This document shows positions 9,815 through 17,539 of a DNA stretch of 64,000 nucleotides, piece after piece. The first letter of the stretch is position 1. Each line of letters opens with the position of its first letter. The translations under genes and the position numbers were made by a program. The notes under the pieces were generated by a model. It was not told the origin of the DNA. It saw only the letters and a program-made list of their open reading frames with translations, and did no database searches. Source of the stretch: Ignavibacteria bacterium (GTDB taxonomy: Bacteria > Bacteroidota > Ignavibacteria > Ch128b). The stretch is taken from contig JABLYA010000001.1 of NCBI GenBank assembly GCA_013177855.1, forward strand, positions 1,287,231-1,351,230, given 5' to 3'.

Positions 9815-10231
9815 ATGAATGATTGCATATTTTGCAAAATAGCAGCTAAAGAATCCCCTGCGGAAATTATTTTTGAAACGGAAAAAACTATTGCATTCCT
9901 TGATATTAATCCAATTAATTACGGACATACTCTTATAATTCCCAAAGAACATTACAAAGAATTCCACGAAATTTCAGACGATATCTCTCAAGAACTTATA
10001 GTTGTTATCTCTAAAATTTCAAAAGCGATTTTAGAGAGTTTAAAACCCCACGGTTACAACATTTTTACAAATAACGGAAGATTTGCCGGACAGGCAATTA
10101 TGCATTGTCATTTTCACATTGTTCCAAGATTTATAAATGATGGATTTAAGTTTAGACCTCATCCAAAATCTTATAAGAAAAATGAGATGCAACTTTATGG
10201 AAATTTAATTCGTGAAATGATCAAAAATTAG
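9815..10231 (+). CDS. HIT-family (histidine triad) nucleotide hydrolase
   Basis: A 138-residue HIT protein with the N-terminal zinc-site/strand [10 protein letters not shown], the conserved [11 protein letters not shown] segment and the histidine triad HCHFHIVP (His97, His99, His101; the middle histidine of the classical H-x-H-x-H triplet is the nucleophile position). Such proteins hydrolyse nucleotide phosphoramidates or dinucleoside polyphosphates in the cytosol. It is followed after 14 bp by the B12-binding mutase subunit, so the two probably share a transcript, though no biochemical link is known. Confidence 0.93.
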   Translation: MNDCIFCKIAAKESPAEIIFETEKTIAFLDINPINYGHTLIIPKEHYKEFHEISDDISQELIVVISKISKAILESLKPHGYNIFTNNGRFAGQAIMHCHFHIVPRFINDGFKFRPHPKSYKKNEMQLYGNLIREMIKN

Positions 10232-10245
10232 CTGGAGGTAATTTT

Positions 10246-10665
10246 ATGGAGAGAAAGATTCGTGTTTTAATTGCAAAAGCTGGACTTGATGGGCATGATC
10301 GAGGTGCTAAAGTAATTGCGGCTGCACTTCGTGATGCTGGAATGGAGGTTATCTACACTGGTCTTCGACAAACTCCCGAAATGATCGTGGAAGCTGCATT
10401 GCAGGAAGATGTCGATGTAATTGGTATAAGTATTTTAAGCGGCGCTCATATGACAATCTTTCCGAAAGTCTTGAAGTTAATGAAGGAAAAAGGTCTGGAT
10501 GATGTTCTTCTCACAGGCGGCGGAATTATTCCAAAAGAAGACATTCAAAAATTAAAAGAGATGGGAGTGGGAGAATTATTCACTCCAGGAACTCCAACTA
10601 CTGAAATTGCCGAATACATAAAAAAATGGTATAACGAACATAAAGCTGTCAAAGATGAAGCTTAA
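10246..10665 (+). CDS. Methylmalonyl-CoA mutase small (B12-binding) subunit
   Basis: A 139-residue stand-alone cobalamin-binding domain. The base-off B12 motif D-x-H-x-x-G is present as Asp15-Gly-His17-Asp-Arg-Gly20, followed by the S-x-L (GISILSGAH) and G-G-G-x-x ([11 protein letters not shown]) loops. This is the separate C-terminal domain/small subunit of methylmalonyl-CoA mutase-type enzymes, which interconvert succinyl-CoA and methylmalonyl-CoA; it needs a catalytic large subunit that is not in the window. A good ribosome-binding site (GGAGG, 8 bp upstream) marks the ATG. The next gene overlaps its stop by 11 bases. Confidence 0.92.
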   Translation: MERKIRVLIAKAGLDGHDRGAKVIAAALRDAGMEVIYTGLRQTPEMIVEAALQEDVDVIGISILSGAHMTIFPKVLKLMKEKGLDDVLLTGGGIIPKEDIQKLKEMGVGELFTPGTPTTEIAEYIKKWYNEHKAVKDEA

Positions 10666-11389
10666 AATTTCGTTTCTGATTTTACCTTTATTCTTTTTTT
10701 CTGATCAAATCTATGCTCAAGAAATTTTTAGAAATTCGATAAAGAACTATAATATCTCATTAACAAGAACTGGTGAAAGTCAATATTTACTTCAAATCAC
10801 CAAACAGAAAAAAACAGTCTTCAAAAAAAACTTCCCTTTCATAAAACTCTATTTTTATAATCTTGATACTTATCCAGAAGATGAAATGATTATTGTCACT
10901 GGACATATTAGAGATAATGATACTCTTAACACTCTGTATGTTTACACATTCGAAAAAGAATTTAGATTTTGCGACTCAATTTATCTTGATAGGTATTATC
11001 CTGAGTTTTATCAGTTTGATATGGACGCAAATTACTTCATTAAAATCTATGACCACGAAATTGAAAGAGCTTTCCCCTCAACAAGAAATGATTTACCTTT
11101 TTCATTCTATTATCTTAACAACTGTTTACTTGAATTTGACAACGAAAATTCTTTTGAAGAATATGAAGCCGAAATAAACTACCTTGTTGATGAAATTTAT
11201 AATTTGAAAAAAAATACGATTTGCGAAATAGAAGAACAGAAAAGAAACTTACAGAGACTTTTAGCCTGTCTTTATACAAACATTATTAATGCTGGAATGG
11301 CATTTGACTTTGATAATTTTCTAAAAAACAATTACATCTGCAGTGATAAAGAAGAATTTCTCAAAAAATTAAAATCTCTTTACGAATAG
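10655..11389 (+). CDS. Exported protein of unknown function
   Basis: A 244-residue protein starting [22 protein letters not shown], a clear Sec signal peptide with cleavage after YAQ. The mature part is rich in Tyr, Phe, Asp and Glu with a helical acidic stretch ([19 protein letters not shown]) and a Cys pair near residues 188-204. No family recognised. It overlaps the B12-subunit gene by 11 bases, and a small gene follows after 15 bp, so it sits inside a tight operon. Confidence 0.8.
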   Translation: MKLKISFLILPLFFFSDQIYAQEIFRNSIKNYNISLTRTGESQYLLQITKQKKTVFKKNFPFIKLYFYNLDTYPEDEMIIVTGHIRDNDTLNTLYVYTFEKEFRFCDSIYLDRYYPEFYQFDMDANYFIKIYDHEIERAFPSTRNDLPFSFYYLNNCLLEFDNENSFEEYEAEINYLVDEIYNLKKNTICEIEEQKRNLQRLLACLYTNIINAGMAFDFDNFLKNNYICSDKEEFLKKLKSLYE

Positions 11390-11404
11390 AAAGGAGTTAT
11401 ACCA

Positions 11405-11659
11405 ATGAAATTGGATTGGAGTAAATACTTAGGTTTCGAAATTAACATCATAATGAAAGAATATTATGGTGTGGTTCAGACTTCAAAAATGGATGAACCT
11501 TTTTACGAGATTGTTTTTAAGGCTGGAAGACTAACTGGTGTATTTGATGATGGATTAATGATTACTGGTAAATACAATGATCAAATTGTTGAGTCTTTCA
11601 TTCCATTTGAAAGTATAAAGTGTGTTGACATCTTTCATCCAATTAGAAAAGAACAATGA
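11405..11659 (+). CDS. Small soluble protein of unknown function
   Basis: An 84-residue protein without signal peptide, predicted mostly beta (GRLTGVFDDGLMITGKY, IPFESIKCVDIF), suggesting a small beta-barrel. A strong ribosome-binding site (AAAGGAG) precedes the ATG by about 8 bases, and the stop overlaps the ATG of the T9SS plug gene (ATGA), so it is co-translated with it. No known family recognised. Confidence 0.78.
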   Translation: MKLDWSKYLGFEINIIMKEYYGVVQTSKMDEPFYEIVFKAGRLTGVFDDGLMITGKYNDQIVESFIPFESIKCVDIFHPIRKEQ

Positions 11660-12918
11660 AAATTTTTTTTCTCATCTTCTCATTCTTTAATCTCACATTT
11701 GCTCAAGATTTAATTGAAATTAAAGGACTTCGAACTTATTCTATTAAGGATGAAACCCTTCCTCCAATTATTATTTATAATGATTTTGACCAAAACGGAG
11801 TTGAAGATACAAGCAACGATTATATCGTAATTGAGTTTGACATAAAATCTCAACTTAAACCAAATCTGCAAATAATCTTTAAGCTTTGTGATAAAAATTG
11901 GAATCCTGTAGATAATATTTTTCTTACCAATTTTGGAAAAGATCGATTTTATAATTTACAATACAGTGTTGCACCGAATGGCGTAAAAAGCTACGATTAT
12001 TCATTTCGTCAAACTTTCCCTGATAGCAGAGGACAAATTACATTCCCATTTTCAGGTAAGTACAAATATCTCATTACTGAATTCAACGATGAAACTAAAG
12101 TTTATGGTGAAGGATATTTTGTCGTAGTATATCAAAAATTTCCTGTCACTGCTTTTTATTCAAAAGAAATAATTGATGATAGTCTTTCAGAAATTATGAA
12201 TTTTAATCAAAGGGATAGAATTTCTGTAAATGTTGAAATTCCGAAACCCTATGATATTTTTCGTCAAAACGAAATTGAAATTGTTCAAAACCAAAAATTT
12301 TTCTTTTCAAGTCTTGTGAATTTCAATAAAAAATCTAAATATGAATTTGGTCGCTATCTTCAGCAAAATGTAAAGCAGTATATTAAACGAGATTTACTGC
12401 CGGGCAATGAATACAGGCAATTGGATCTGACCGATTTCAGAAAGTATCCTAATGATAGATTGCTGACTTCATTTGCCGGAATTGATGTAAGCAGAAAATT
12501 TAATTACGGAGGAAGTGATTTTAACGGTGGAGTGAGAATTTATTCAATTGATGATATTTACAAAGAATATCTTGATTACCGATTTGATTTAACTCTGCCA
12601 TATCCAGTAGATGGTGATGTTTATGTGATTGGAAGTTTTAATAACTGGCAAATTGATGAAAAGTATAAAATGGAAAATTCAGGAAATTATTATTCTCTCA
12701 TTGTAAATCTCAAAAGAGGAATTTATGATTACCAATATGTAATTGTGCACGAAACTCATTCTTCAAATAAAAACTTAAAACTCGATTGGCTCGAAATTGA
12801 GGGCAACAGCTGGAATACAAAAAATGTGTATTACATATTTGTTTATTACAATAATCCCGACTACGGCGGCTGGGATGAAATTGTAGCTTTCACTGAAATC
12901 AAAACAAATCTAAACTGA
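11656..12918 (+). CDS. DUF5103 / type IX secretion plug-like protein
   Basis: A 420-residue exported protein with signal peptide MKIFFLIFSFFNLTFAQ. The rest matches the DUF5103 layout: an N-terminal beta domain (IKGLRTYSIKDETLPPIIIY), the segment GKYKYLITEFNDETKVYGEGYFVV, and a C-terminal E-set/CBM48-like part (GDVYVIGSFNNWQIDEKY). Members of this family were identified as the Plug that closes the periplasmic end of the SprA translocon of the type IX secretion system. That fits the T9SS-tailed protease at 17540. It overlaps the preceding small gene by four bases and is followed after 9 bp by an oxidoreductase. Family call from pattern recall, not a search. Confidence 0.82.
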   Translation: MKIFFLIFSFFNLTFAQDLIEIKGLRTYSIKDETLPPIIIYNDFDQNGVEDTSNDYIVIEFDIKSQLKPNLQIIFKLCDKNWNPVDNIFLTNFGKDRFYNLQYSVAPNGVKSYDYSFRQTFPDSRGQITFPFSGKYKYLITEFNDETKVYGEGYFVVVYQKFPVTAFYSKEIIDDSLSEIMNFNQRDRISVNVEIPKPYDIFRQNEIEIVQNQKFFFSSLVNFNKKSKYEFGRYLQQNVKQYIKRDLLPGNEYRQLDLTDFRKYPNDRLLTSFAGIDVSRKFNYGGSDFNGGVRIYSIDDIYKEYLDYRFDLTLPYPVDGDVYVIGSFNNWQIDEKYKMENSGNYYSLIVNLKRGIYDYQYVIVHETHSSNKNLKLDWLEIEGNSWNTKNVYYIFVYYNNPDYGGWDEIVAFTEIKTNLN

Positions 12919-12927
12919 GTATTAGAT

Positions 12928-13917
12928 ATGGAAAAAATAAGAATTGGAATTGCTGGAGTTGGTCACTTAGGCAAACTGCATCTTAAAAATTTACTCGAAC
13001 AAAAAAATGCAATTTGTTCTGGAATTTTCGATATAGATCAGCAAAAAGCTCAGCAGATAGCTGAAGAATTTAAAGTTCAAGCATTTAGCAGCCTCAATGA
13101 GCTATTTAAGTTTTCCGATGGATTAATAATTTCAACCACTACTTCTAATCACTATGAAGTTGGAAAACTTGCACTTGAAAATAATCTTCACATTTTTATT
13201 GAAAAGCCAATTACATCTACCATTGAAGAGGCAGAAGAGTTAATCCAACTTGCAAAAAAAAGAAATCGATTTATTCAAGTTGGACACATCGAAAGATTCA
13301 ATCCTGCAATTCTTTCTCTTGAAAAGTATGAATTAAGCCCAATGTTTATTCAATCCGATCGATTGTCACAATTTAATCCACGAGGAACCGATGTTGCTGT
13401 TGTTCTGGACCTGATGATACATGATATTGATATAATTCTTCATCTTGTAAAAAGCGAAGTTGAAAAAATTGATGCTAATGGTGTGGCTGTTGTTTCGGAT
13501 AGCATTGATATAGCAAATGCAAGAATTCAATTCAAAAACGGCTGCGTTGCTAATGTAACCGCAAGTAGAATTTCTCAAAAGAAGATGAGAAAAATGAGAA
13601 TGTTCCAGAAAGACGCTTATATTACAATTGATTTTCTGCAAGGACTCTCTGAAATATATCGACTGGTGAAACCTGACGAAGAGACACTTGGAATTTCTTA
13701 CGGTGAAATTGGCATCGGAGAAAAAAGAAAGAAGGTAATTTATGAACAGCCTGAAATTCCAGAAGTTAATGCAATGAAATATGAGCAAGAATTATTTATA
13801 AAAAGTATTCTAACCAACACTTCTCCAGTTGTTACAGGTGAAGATGGAAAAAAAGCACTTGAAGTTGCTGATTATATTATTAAAGTCATCGATAAAAATA
13901 TTCAAAAGGTGAATTAA
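12928..13917 (+). CDS. Gfo/Idh/MocA-family NAD(P)-dependent oxidoreductase
   Basis: A 329-residue dehydrogenase. The Rossmann nucleotide motif is GIAGVGHLGKLH (residues ~7-18); EKPITSTIEEAEELI carries the conserved EKP lysine, and HDIDIILHLV the Gfo/Idh/MocA His/Asp region. These enzymes oxidise or reduce sugars and related polyols; family members close to this one often act on nucleotide sugars or lie near lipid A genes, but no substrate can be read from the sequence. It shares a base with the next gene (stop TAA / start ATG), implying coupling. Confidence 0.9.
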   Translation: MEKIRIGIAGVGHLGKLHLKNLLEQKNAICSGIFDIDQQKAQQIAEEFKVQAFSSLNELFKFSDGLIISTTTSNHYEVGKLALENNLHIFIEKPITSTIEEAEELIQLAKKRNRFIQVGHIERFNPAILSLEKYELSPMFIQSDRLSQFNPRGTDVAVVLDLMIHDIDIILHLVKSEVEKIDANGVAVVSDSIDIANARIQFKNGCVANVTASRISQKKMRKMRMFQKDAYITIDFLQGLSEIYRLVKPDEETLGISYGEIGIGEKRKKVIYEQPEIPEVNAMKYEQELFIKSILTNTSPVVTGEDGKKALEVADYIIKVIDKNIQKVN

Positions 13918-14642
13918 TGAAAAGAAATGTTTTAATATTTGCTTTCTTAATTTTCTATAGTTCATTAATAAAAGCACAGGATCACAATTCAGTTTCTCAA
14001 TTTGGTGCTGCTATCAATTTTTACACAGGCTTTCCACAAAATGAATTCAGAGAAAACATTAAAAGAAACGGATATGGACTTAACCTTGAAGGTTACTGGA
14101 AACCTGCAGTAAAACTGCCATTCTCAATTGGTTTAAACATTGGTGTTTTGAATTATGGTTCAGTTACAAGAAAAGAACCATTCAGCTACACAATTCCTGA
14201 TGTTTATGTTAATGTGACCAATCAAAATAATATCATTAACTATCATATCGTTGCACAGCTCGATCATCAGTTTGGAATTTTGAAACCTTACCTGCAGCTC
14301 CTTCTTGGCGGTTCTTACATCTACACACAAACAAAAATTGAAAACCAATCAAATCAACAGGAGATAGCTTCATCTACAAACTTTGAGGATTATGCTTTTA
14401 GTACCGGAGTAGGTGCAGGAATGATGTTTAGAGTTTCTAAAGGCAAACCGACTGAAACAGGAGAAAAAACTTTTAATGAGTTGTTCATTAATCTTAAAGT
14501 GAGTTATCTTTTTGGATCAAATGCAAAATATTTGAAAGAAGGTTCAATTAGATCTGCCGGAGGAGGTCAAATCAATTACGATGTTCTTGAATCAAAAACA
14601 GATTTATTCGGTTTGCATCTTGGAGTTGTCTTTACATTTTAA
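13917..14642 (+). CDS. Outer-membrane beta-barrel-like protein, unknown function
   Basis: A 241-residue protein with signal peptide (MKRNVLIFAFLIFYSSLIKAQ) followed by alternating amphipathic strands and a C-terminus LFGLHLGVVFTF ending in Phe, the pattern of an outer-membrane beta barrel. A Gly-rich turn GAAINFYTGFP opens the mature region. It is translationally coupled to the upstream oxidoreductase (TAATG). No named family recognised. Confidence 0.78.
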   Translation: MKRNVLIFAFLIFYSSLIKAQDHNSVSQFGAAINFYTGFPQNEFRENIKRNGYGLNLEGYWKPAVKLPFSIGLNIGVLNYGSVTRKEPFSYTIPDVYVNVTNQNNIINYHIVAQLDHQFGILKPYLQLLLGGSYIYTQTKIENQSNQQEIASSTNFEDYAFSTGVGAGMMFRVSKGKPTETGEKTFNELFINLKVSYLFGSNAKYLKEGSIRSAGGGQINYDVLESKTDLFGLHLGVVFTF

Positions 14643-14722
14643 TTTTGTGTATTTGAATTAATTAGATTTAAAAATTTTTTTAAAAAACTTGAATAACTAA
14701 GAAATCAACCATGAGGAATATT

Positions 14723-15322
14723 ATGAAAAAATATTTCTTAATAATTATTCTCATCTCGATTAGCTTCCAGAGCTGTTCTGTCTTTAAACAGATTACAAAC
14801 ATTTCAAGATTAAAATTCAAATTATACAATGTCAGCGATTTTACAATCAATGGGATTAACATTAGTAATAAATCATCATTGAAAGATTTTAATGTTTTTG
14901 ATTCTGCTCAATTGCTTAATTCAATTGCCAAAGGAAGCCTGCCCGTTAAATTCAATCTTAACATTGAAGCAATGAATCCAAATGATGGCGGTGGATATCC
15001 AAGACAAGATCTTGATATTGTTGATTTCAAATGGCGACTTATCATTGATGATGTTGAGACTCTAAGTGGAAATATTGCAAGACCAATTTCAGTTCCCGGA
15101 ACTGGTGAAACAACAATTTTCCCAATAACTGTTGAGCTTGATCTTTACAAGTTTTTCAGCCAGAGAGGTTTTGAAAACATACTTAATCTTGCTTTAGCCA
15201 TTGGAGGGAAAAATCCAAATCTTTCTCGTATAACCCTCAAAGCCCAACCAACAATTCAGACTCCTTTTGGAAAAATTAAATATCCCGAAGAGATTGATAT
15301 TATTGACAGAGAGTTTAGATAA
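14723..15322 (+). CDS. LEA-2/WHy-like lipoprotein
   Basis: About 199 residues. The start at 14723 is preferred over ATG 14711 because AGGA lies five bases upstream of it. The leader MKKYFLIIILISISFQSC ends in a lipobox Cys. The mature protein has the LEA type-2 (WHy) features: FKLYNVSDFTINGINIS, FNLNIEAMNPN and a strand-rich remainder. LEA-2 domains are fibronectin-like folds in stress-related and envelope proteins; role here unknown. It closes the + strand cluster begun at 9815. Confidence 0.8.
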   Translation: MKKYFLIIILISISFQSCSVFKQITNISRLKFKLYNVSDFTINGINISNKSSLKDFNVFDSAQLLNSIAKGSLPVKFNLNIEAMNPNDGGGYPRQDLDIVDFKWRLIIDDVETLSGNIARPISVPGTGETTIFPITVELDLYKFFSQRGFENILNLALAIGGKNPNLSRITLKAQPTIQTPFGKIKYPEEIDIIDREFR

Positions 15323-15442
15323 TTTCATTTTGACAATTATATAAATTTTTCTTCGAGGATAAGCTACTTCAAATTATTAGCATATATTTCTTTTGGAAAA
15401 GTTCAAAGTATTCCATTTCCCACTATCAGAATGACAATTCCG

Positions 15443-15706
15443 CTGTCAGGCTGAGTTCATCGAATTATGACAGCGAGTGAATACAAAATTTTAAAAGTAT
15501 CGTCATCCTTCGTCAGGGCTCAAGATGACAATTCTTTGTCAGGCTGAGCCCGTCGAAGCCTGACAGCAATAAAACTTGAAACATTCTTTTGGATCATCCT
15601 TCGACAAGCTCAGGATGACCTAAAATTTCCACTGTCATACTGAGTTTATTGAACTATGAGAGCAAAAAACAATAATATCACACCCCTACCAAAAGCTCAT
15701 GGTGAC
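15443..15706. repeat. Cluster of REP-like palindromes
   Basis: At least six imperfect palindromes of about 28-30 bp lie in a row: 15444-15472, 15502-15529, 15537-15565, 15592-15619, 15633-15660 and 15677-15706. The best reads TGTCAGGCTGAG...CGAAGCCTGACA; another reads TCATCCTTCGACAAGCTC followed by AGGATGA. They alternate orientation and their ends covary (TGTCAGG/CCTGACA, TCATCC/GGATGA). This is the dispersed GTCA-nnCTGAGC-nnTCGAAG-nnTGAC family. The 680-bp gap 15323-16002 otherwise holds only the promoter and leader described separately. Confidence 0.75.
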
Positions 15707-15827
15707 ATTCCCTTTTACAGACAAAAAGTGAATGTCTGCTGTAAAATTAAATTAATTGAAGCCTGATAACATTTATAGAAAATGCATTTCAAAAAAAGTT
15801 ACAGTTTAACAAAATCAACCACCGATA

Positions 15828-15856
15828 TTGACAATTTCTTTTATATTTTATATAAT
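15828..15856 (+). promoter_or_regulatory. Perfect sigma70-type promoter
   Basis: TTGACA at 15828-15833 and TATAAT at 15851-15856 are separated by exactly 17 bases, a full consensus housekeeping promoter. Transcription would begin near 15863 and give a leader of about 145 nt before the lipoprotein gene at 16009. Such a perfect match is unusual in this phylum, whose main promoters usually follow a different consensus (TTTG / TAnnTTTG). Confidence 0.7.
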
Positions 15857-15879
15857 CAATTAGGAATTGGAAAAATTAA

Positions 15880-15960
15880 ATGAAACAAATTAACTCAAAA
15901 AAATTTTTTCTTATTCCATTTCTCCCCCCCCCACACACACACACTCATACAAATCACTAA
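15880..15960 (+). other. Possible leader peptide over a C9(CA)6 tract
   Basis: Inside the leader of the 16009 gene, ATG at 15880 opens a 26-codon frame (MKQINSKKFFLIPFLPPPHT..., stop at 15958-15960). The frame runs through nine consecutive C (15924-15932) and about six CA units, coding Pro-Pro-Pro and His-Thr repeats. Such tracts slip easily during replication. No clear ribosome-binding site is seen, so translation is uncertain; the tract could act only through the RNA, or the peptide could be a decayed signal-peptide start. Confidence 0.35.
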
Positions 15961-16008
15961 TTTATTATTACAACACAAACAATCTAAAAAATTTCTTGAG
16001 GGATGTTT

Positions 16009-17346
16009 ATGCTTAAAATTATTAAACACATAAATCTGGTTTTGTTTATTACATTCTTTTTCTTTACTACACTCACCTGCAAAAAATCTTCACCTGTTAA
16101 TCCAGATGAAAATAATAAAATCATTTTCACATTTGAAGATGCCAGCTGCACAGAAGCCTGGTTTAATTTGAAAATTAATGATTTACAATTCCCTGTAAGA
16201 GTTGATTTGTATAAAGATAATTTTCTTAATAAGAGCTTAAATGTTTTTGGATCAACCGATACAACTTTTTACATAGAAGATTTACTCCCCAAGAAAAAAT
16301 ATGAAGTATATGTAAAAGTAAAATCAAATAATGGTGAAGAGCTTACAAGTGAAAGAATAAATTTTGAGACAATGGACACCACAAGCCACAACTTTAGCTG
16401 GCAGAGCTGGGAGTTTGGAACGATAGGCAGCAGCACATTATATGATGTGGCTATAATAGATGAGAATGATATCTGGGCAGTGGGAGAGATAAACATAGCC
16501 GATACGAGCATAAACGGTTACACAACCTACAACGCAGTCCACTGGGATGGAACGAAATGGGAGTTGAAGAGGATATATACGTATAGCAAATGCAGTTCAA
16601 TTGATTATGCTCCTTTGAGATCAATTTATGCTTTTGCATCAAATAAAATTGTTGTTACATCAGGTGGAGGAATGTGGTGGTTTGATGGAAATAGATGGAT
16701 TGCTGAATGTAGCATAAATCCTTTGCTCACTGGTGCCATCAACAAGCTCTGGGGCAGCTCGAGTGAGGATTTATATGCGGTAGGCAACAATGGCAACATA
16801 GTGCACTGGGATGGAGTGAGGTGGACAAGGATAGAAAGTGGGACAGATTTGCAGTTTCTTGATATTTATGGTGCAAGTTGCCCTAAGACAGGTGAGTTGA
16901 CAATACTTGCTGTTTGTACACGTAATAATCCGTTAGGAAAAGGTATTTATAAGATAGCTGGAAATACATCTACTGAAATTTCTTACTATCCGATTCAATG
17001 GGAATTATGGAGTGTATGGTTTGTTCCAAATAGACATTACTATGTTGTTGGATCTGGTATTTATGAGAAGATAACTCTTTCGGACAGTTTTTGGAAAAAT
17101 GGTCCATTAGATATAACACATTATGCAACAACTTGCATTAGAGGAAATGGATTGAATGATGTGTTCATTGTGGGAGCTTTCGGAGAATTATTACATTTCA
17201 ACGGATTCAGGTGGAAAAGTTTTATTGATCAATTGGGATGGTTTAATGGTAGCTACACATCAGTAGCAGTAAATGATAATTTGGTTTGTGTTGTTGGTGG
17301 TAATATGCAAAAAGCAAAAGTATTGATAGGTAAAAAATTTAATTAA
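16009..17346 (+). CDS. Propeller-type secreted lipoprotein
   Basis: About 445 residues. Start 16009 is chosen over ATG 16003 because GAGGG lies about six bases upstream of it but abuts the earlier ATG. The leader ends in a lipobox (TTLTC|KKSS). A fibronectin-like segment (YEVYVKVKSNNGEELTSE) is followed by repeats of an h-x-W-D-G-x-x-W-x-x-x motif (VHWDGTKWELKRI, WWFDGNRWIAE, VHWDGVRWTRIES, LHFNGFRWKSF), typical of a beta-propeller. Function unknown; probably on the cell surface. Parts near 16430-16580 use a noticeably different codon choice (ATA, GGG, AGG), perhaps from recombination between paralogues. Driven by the strong promoter at 15828. Confidence 0.82.
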   Translation: MLKIIKHINLVLFITFFFFTTLTCKKSSPVNPDENNKIIFTFEDASCTEAWFNLKINDLQFPVRVDLYKDNFLNKSLNVFGSTDTTFYIEDLLPKKKYEVYVKVKSNNGEELTSERINFETMDTTSHNFSWQSWEFGTIGSSTLYDVAIIDENDIWAVGEINIADTSINGYTTYNAVHWDGTKWELKRIYTYSKCSSIDYAPLRSIYAFASNKIVVTSGGGMWWFDGNRWIAECSINPLLTGAINKLWGSSSEDLYAVGNNGNIVHWDGVRWTRIESGTDLQFLDIYGASCPKTGELTILAVCTRNNPLGKGIYKIAGNTSTEISYYPIQWELWSVWFVPNRHYYVVGSGIYEKITLSDSFWKNGPLDITHYATTCIRGNGLNDVFIVGAFGELLHFNGFRWKSFIDQLGWFNGSYTSVAVNDNLVCVVGGNMQKAKVLIGKKFN

Positions 17347-17389
17347 CAAAAAGAGCATAAAAATGCAAAGGGGTCCACCTAAAAATAAG

Positions 17390-17416
17390 AACAGTGATGC
17401 ATTTAATATCACTGTT
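17390..17416. other. Perfect 9-bp hairpin between secreted-protein genes
   Basis: AACAGTGAT (17390-17398) pairs with ATCACTGTT (17408-17416) around a nine-base loop. No U-run follows directly, so it is not a textbook terminator. A further long-range pairing GCAAACA (17449-17455) / TGTTTGC (17499-17505) encloses the terminator-like stem at 17472. Confidence 0.5.
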
Positions 17417-17471
17417 CGTTATTTCCCTCTGTTATACGGAGAAAAAAGCAAACACAGCTATACTGAATAAC

Positions 17472-17500
17472 CACCTATTCAGGTGATTTATTCTTTTTGT
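17472..17500 (+). terminator. Probable intrinsic terminator after lipoprotein gene
   Basis: CACCT-ATTC-AGGTG (17472-17485) is followed by ATTTATTCTTTTTG, a short stem with a T-rich tail on the + strand. The stem is only five pairs, so strength is doubtful. Confidence 0.4.
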
Positions 17501-17539
17501 TTGCATAACAAAAATAAAATTAATTTTTGATAAAATTAA

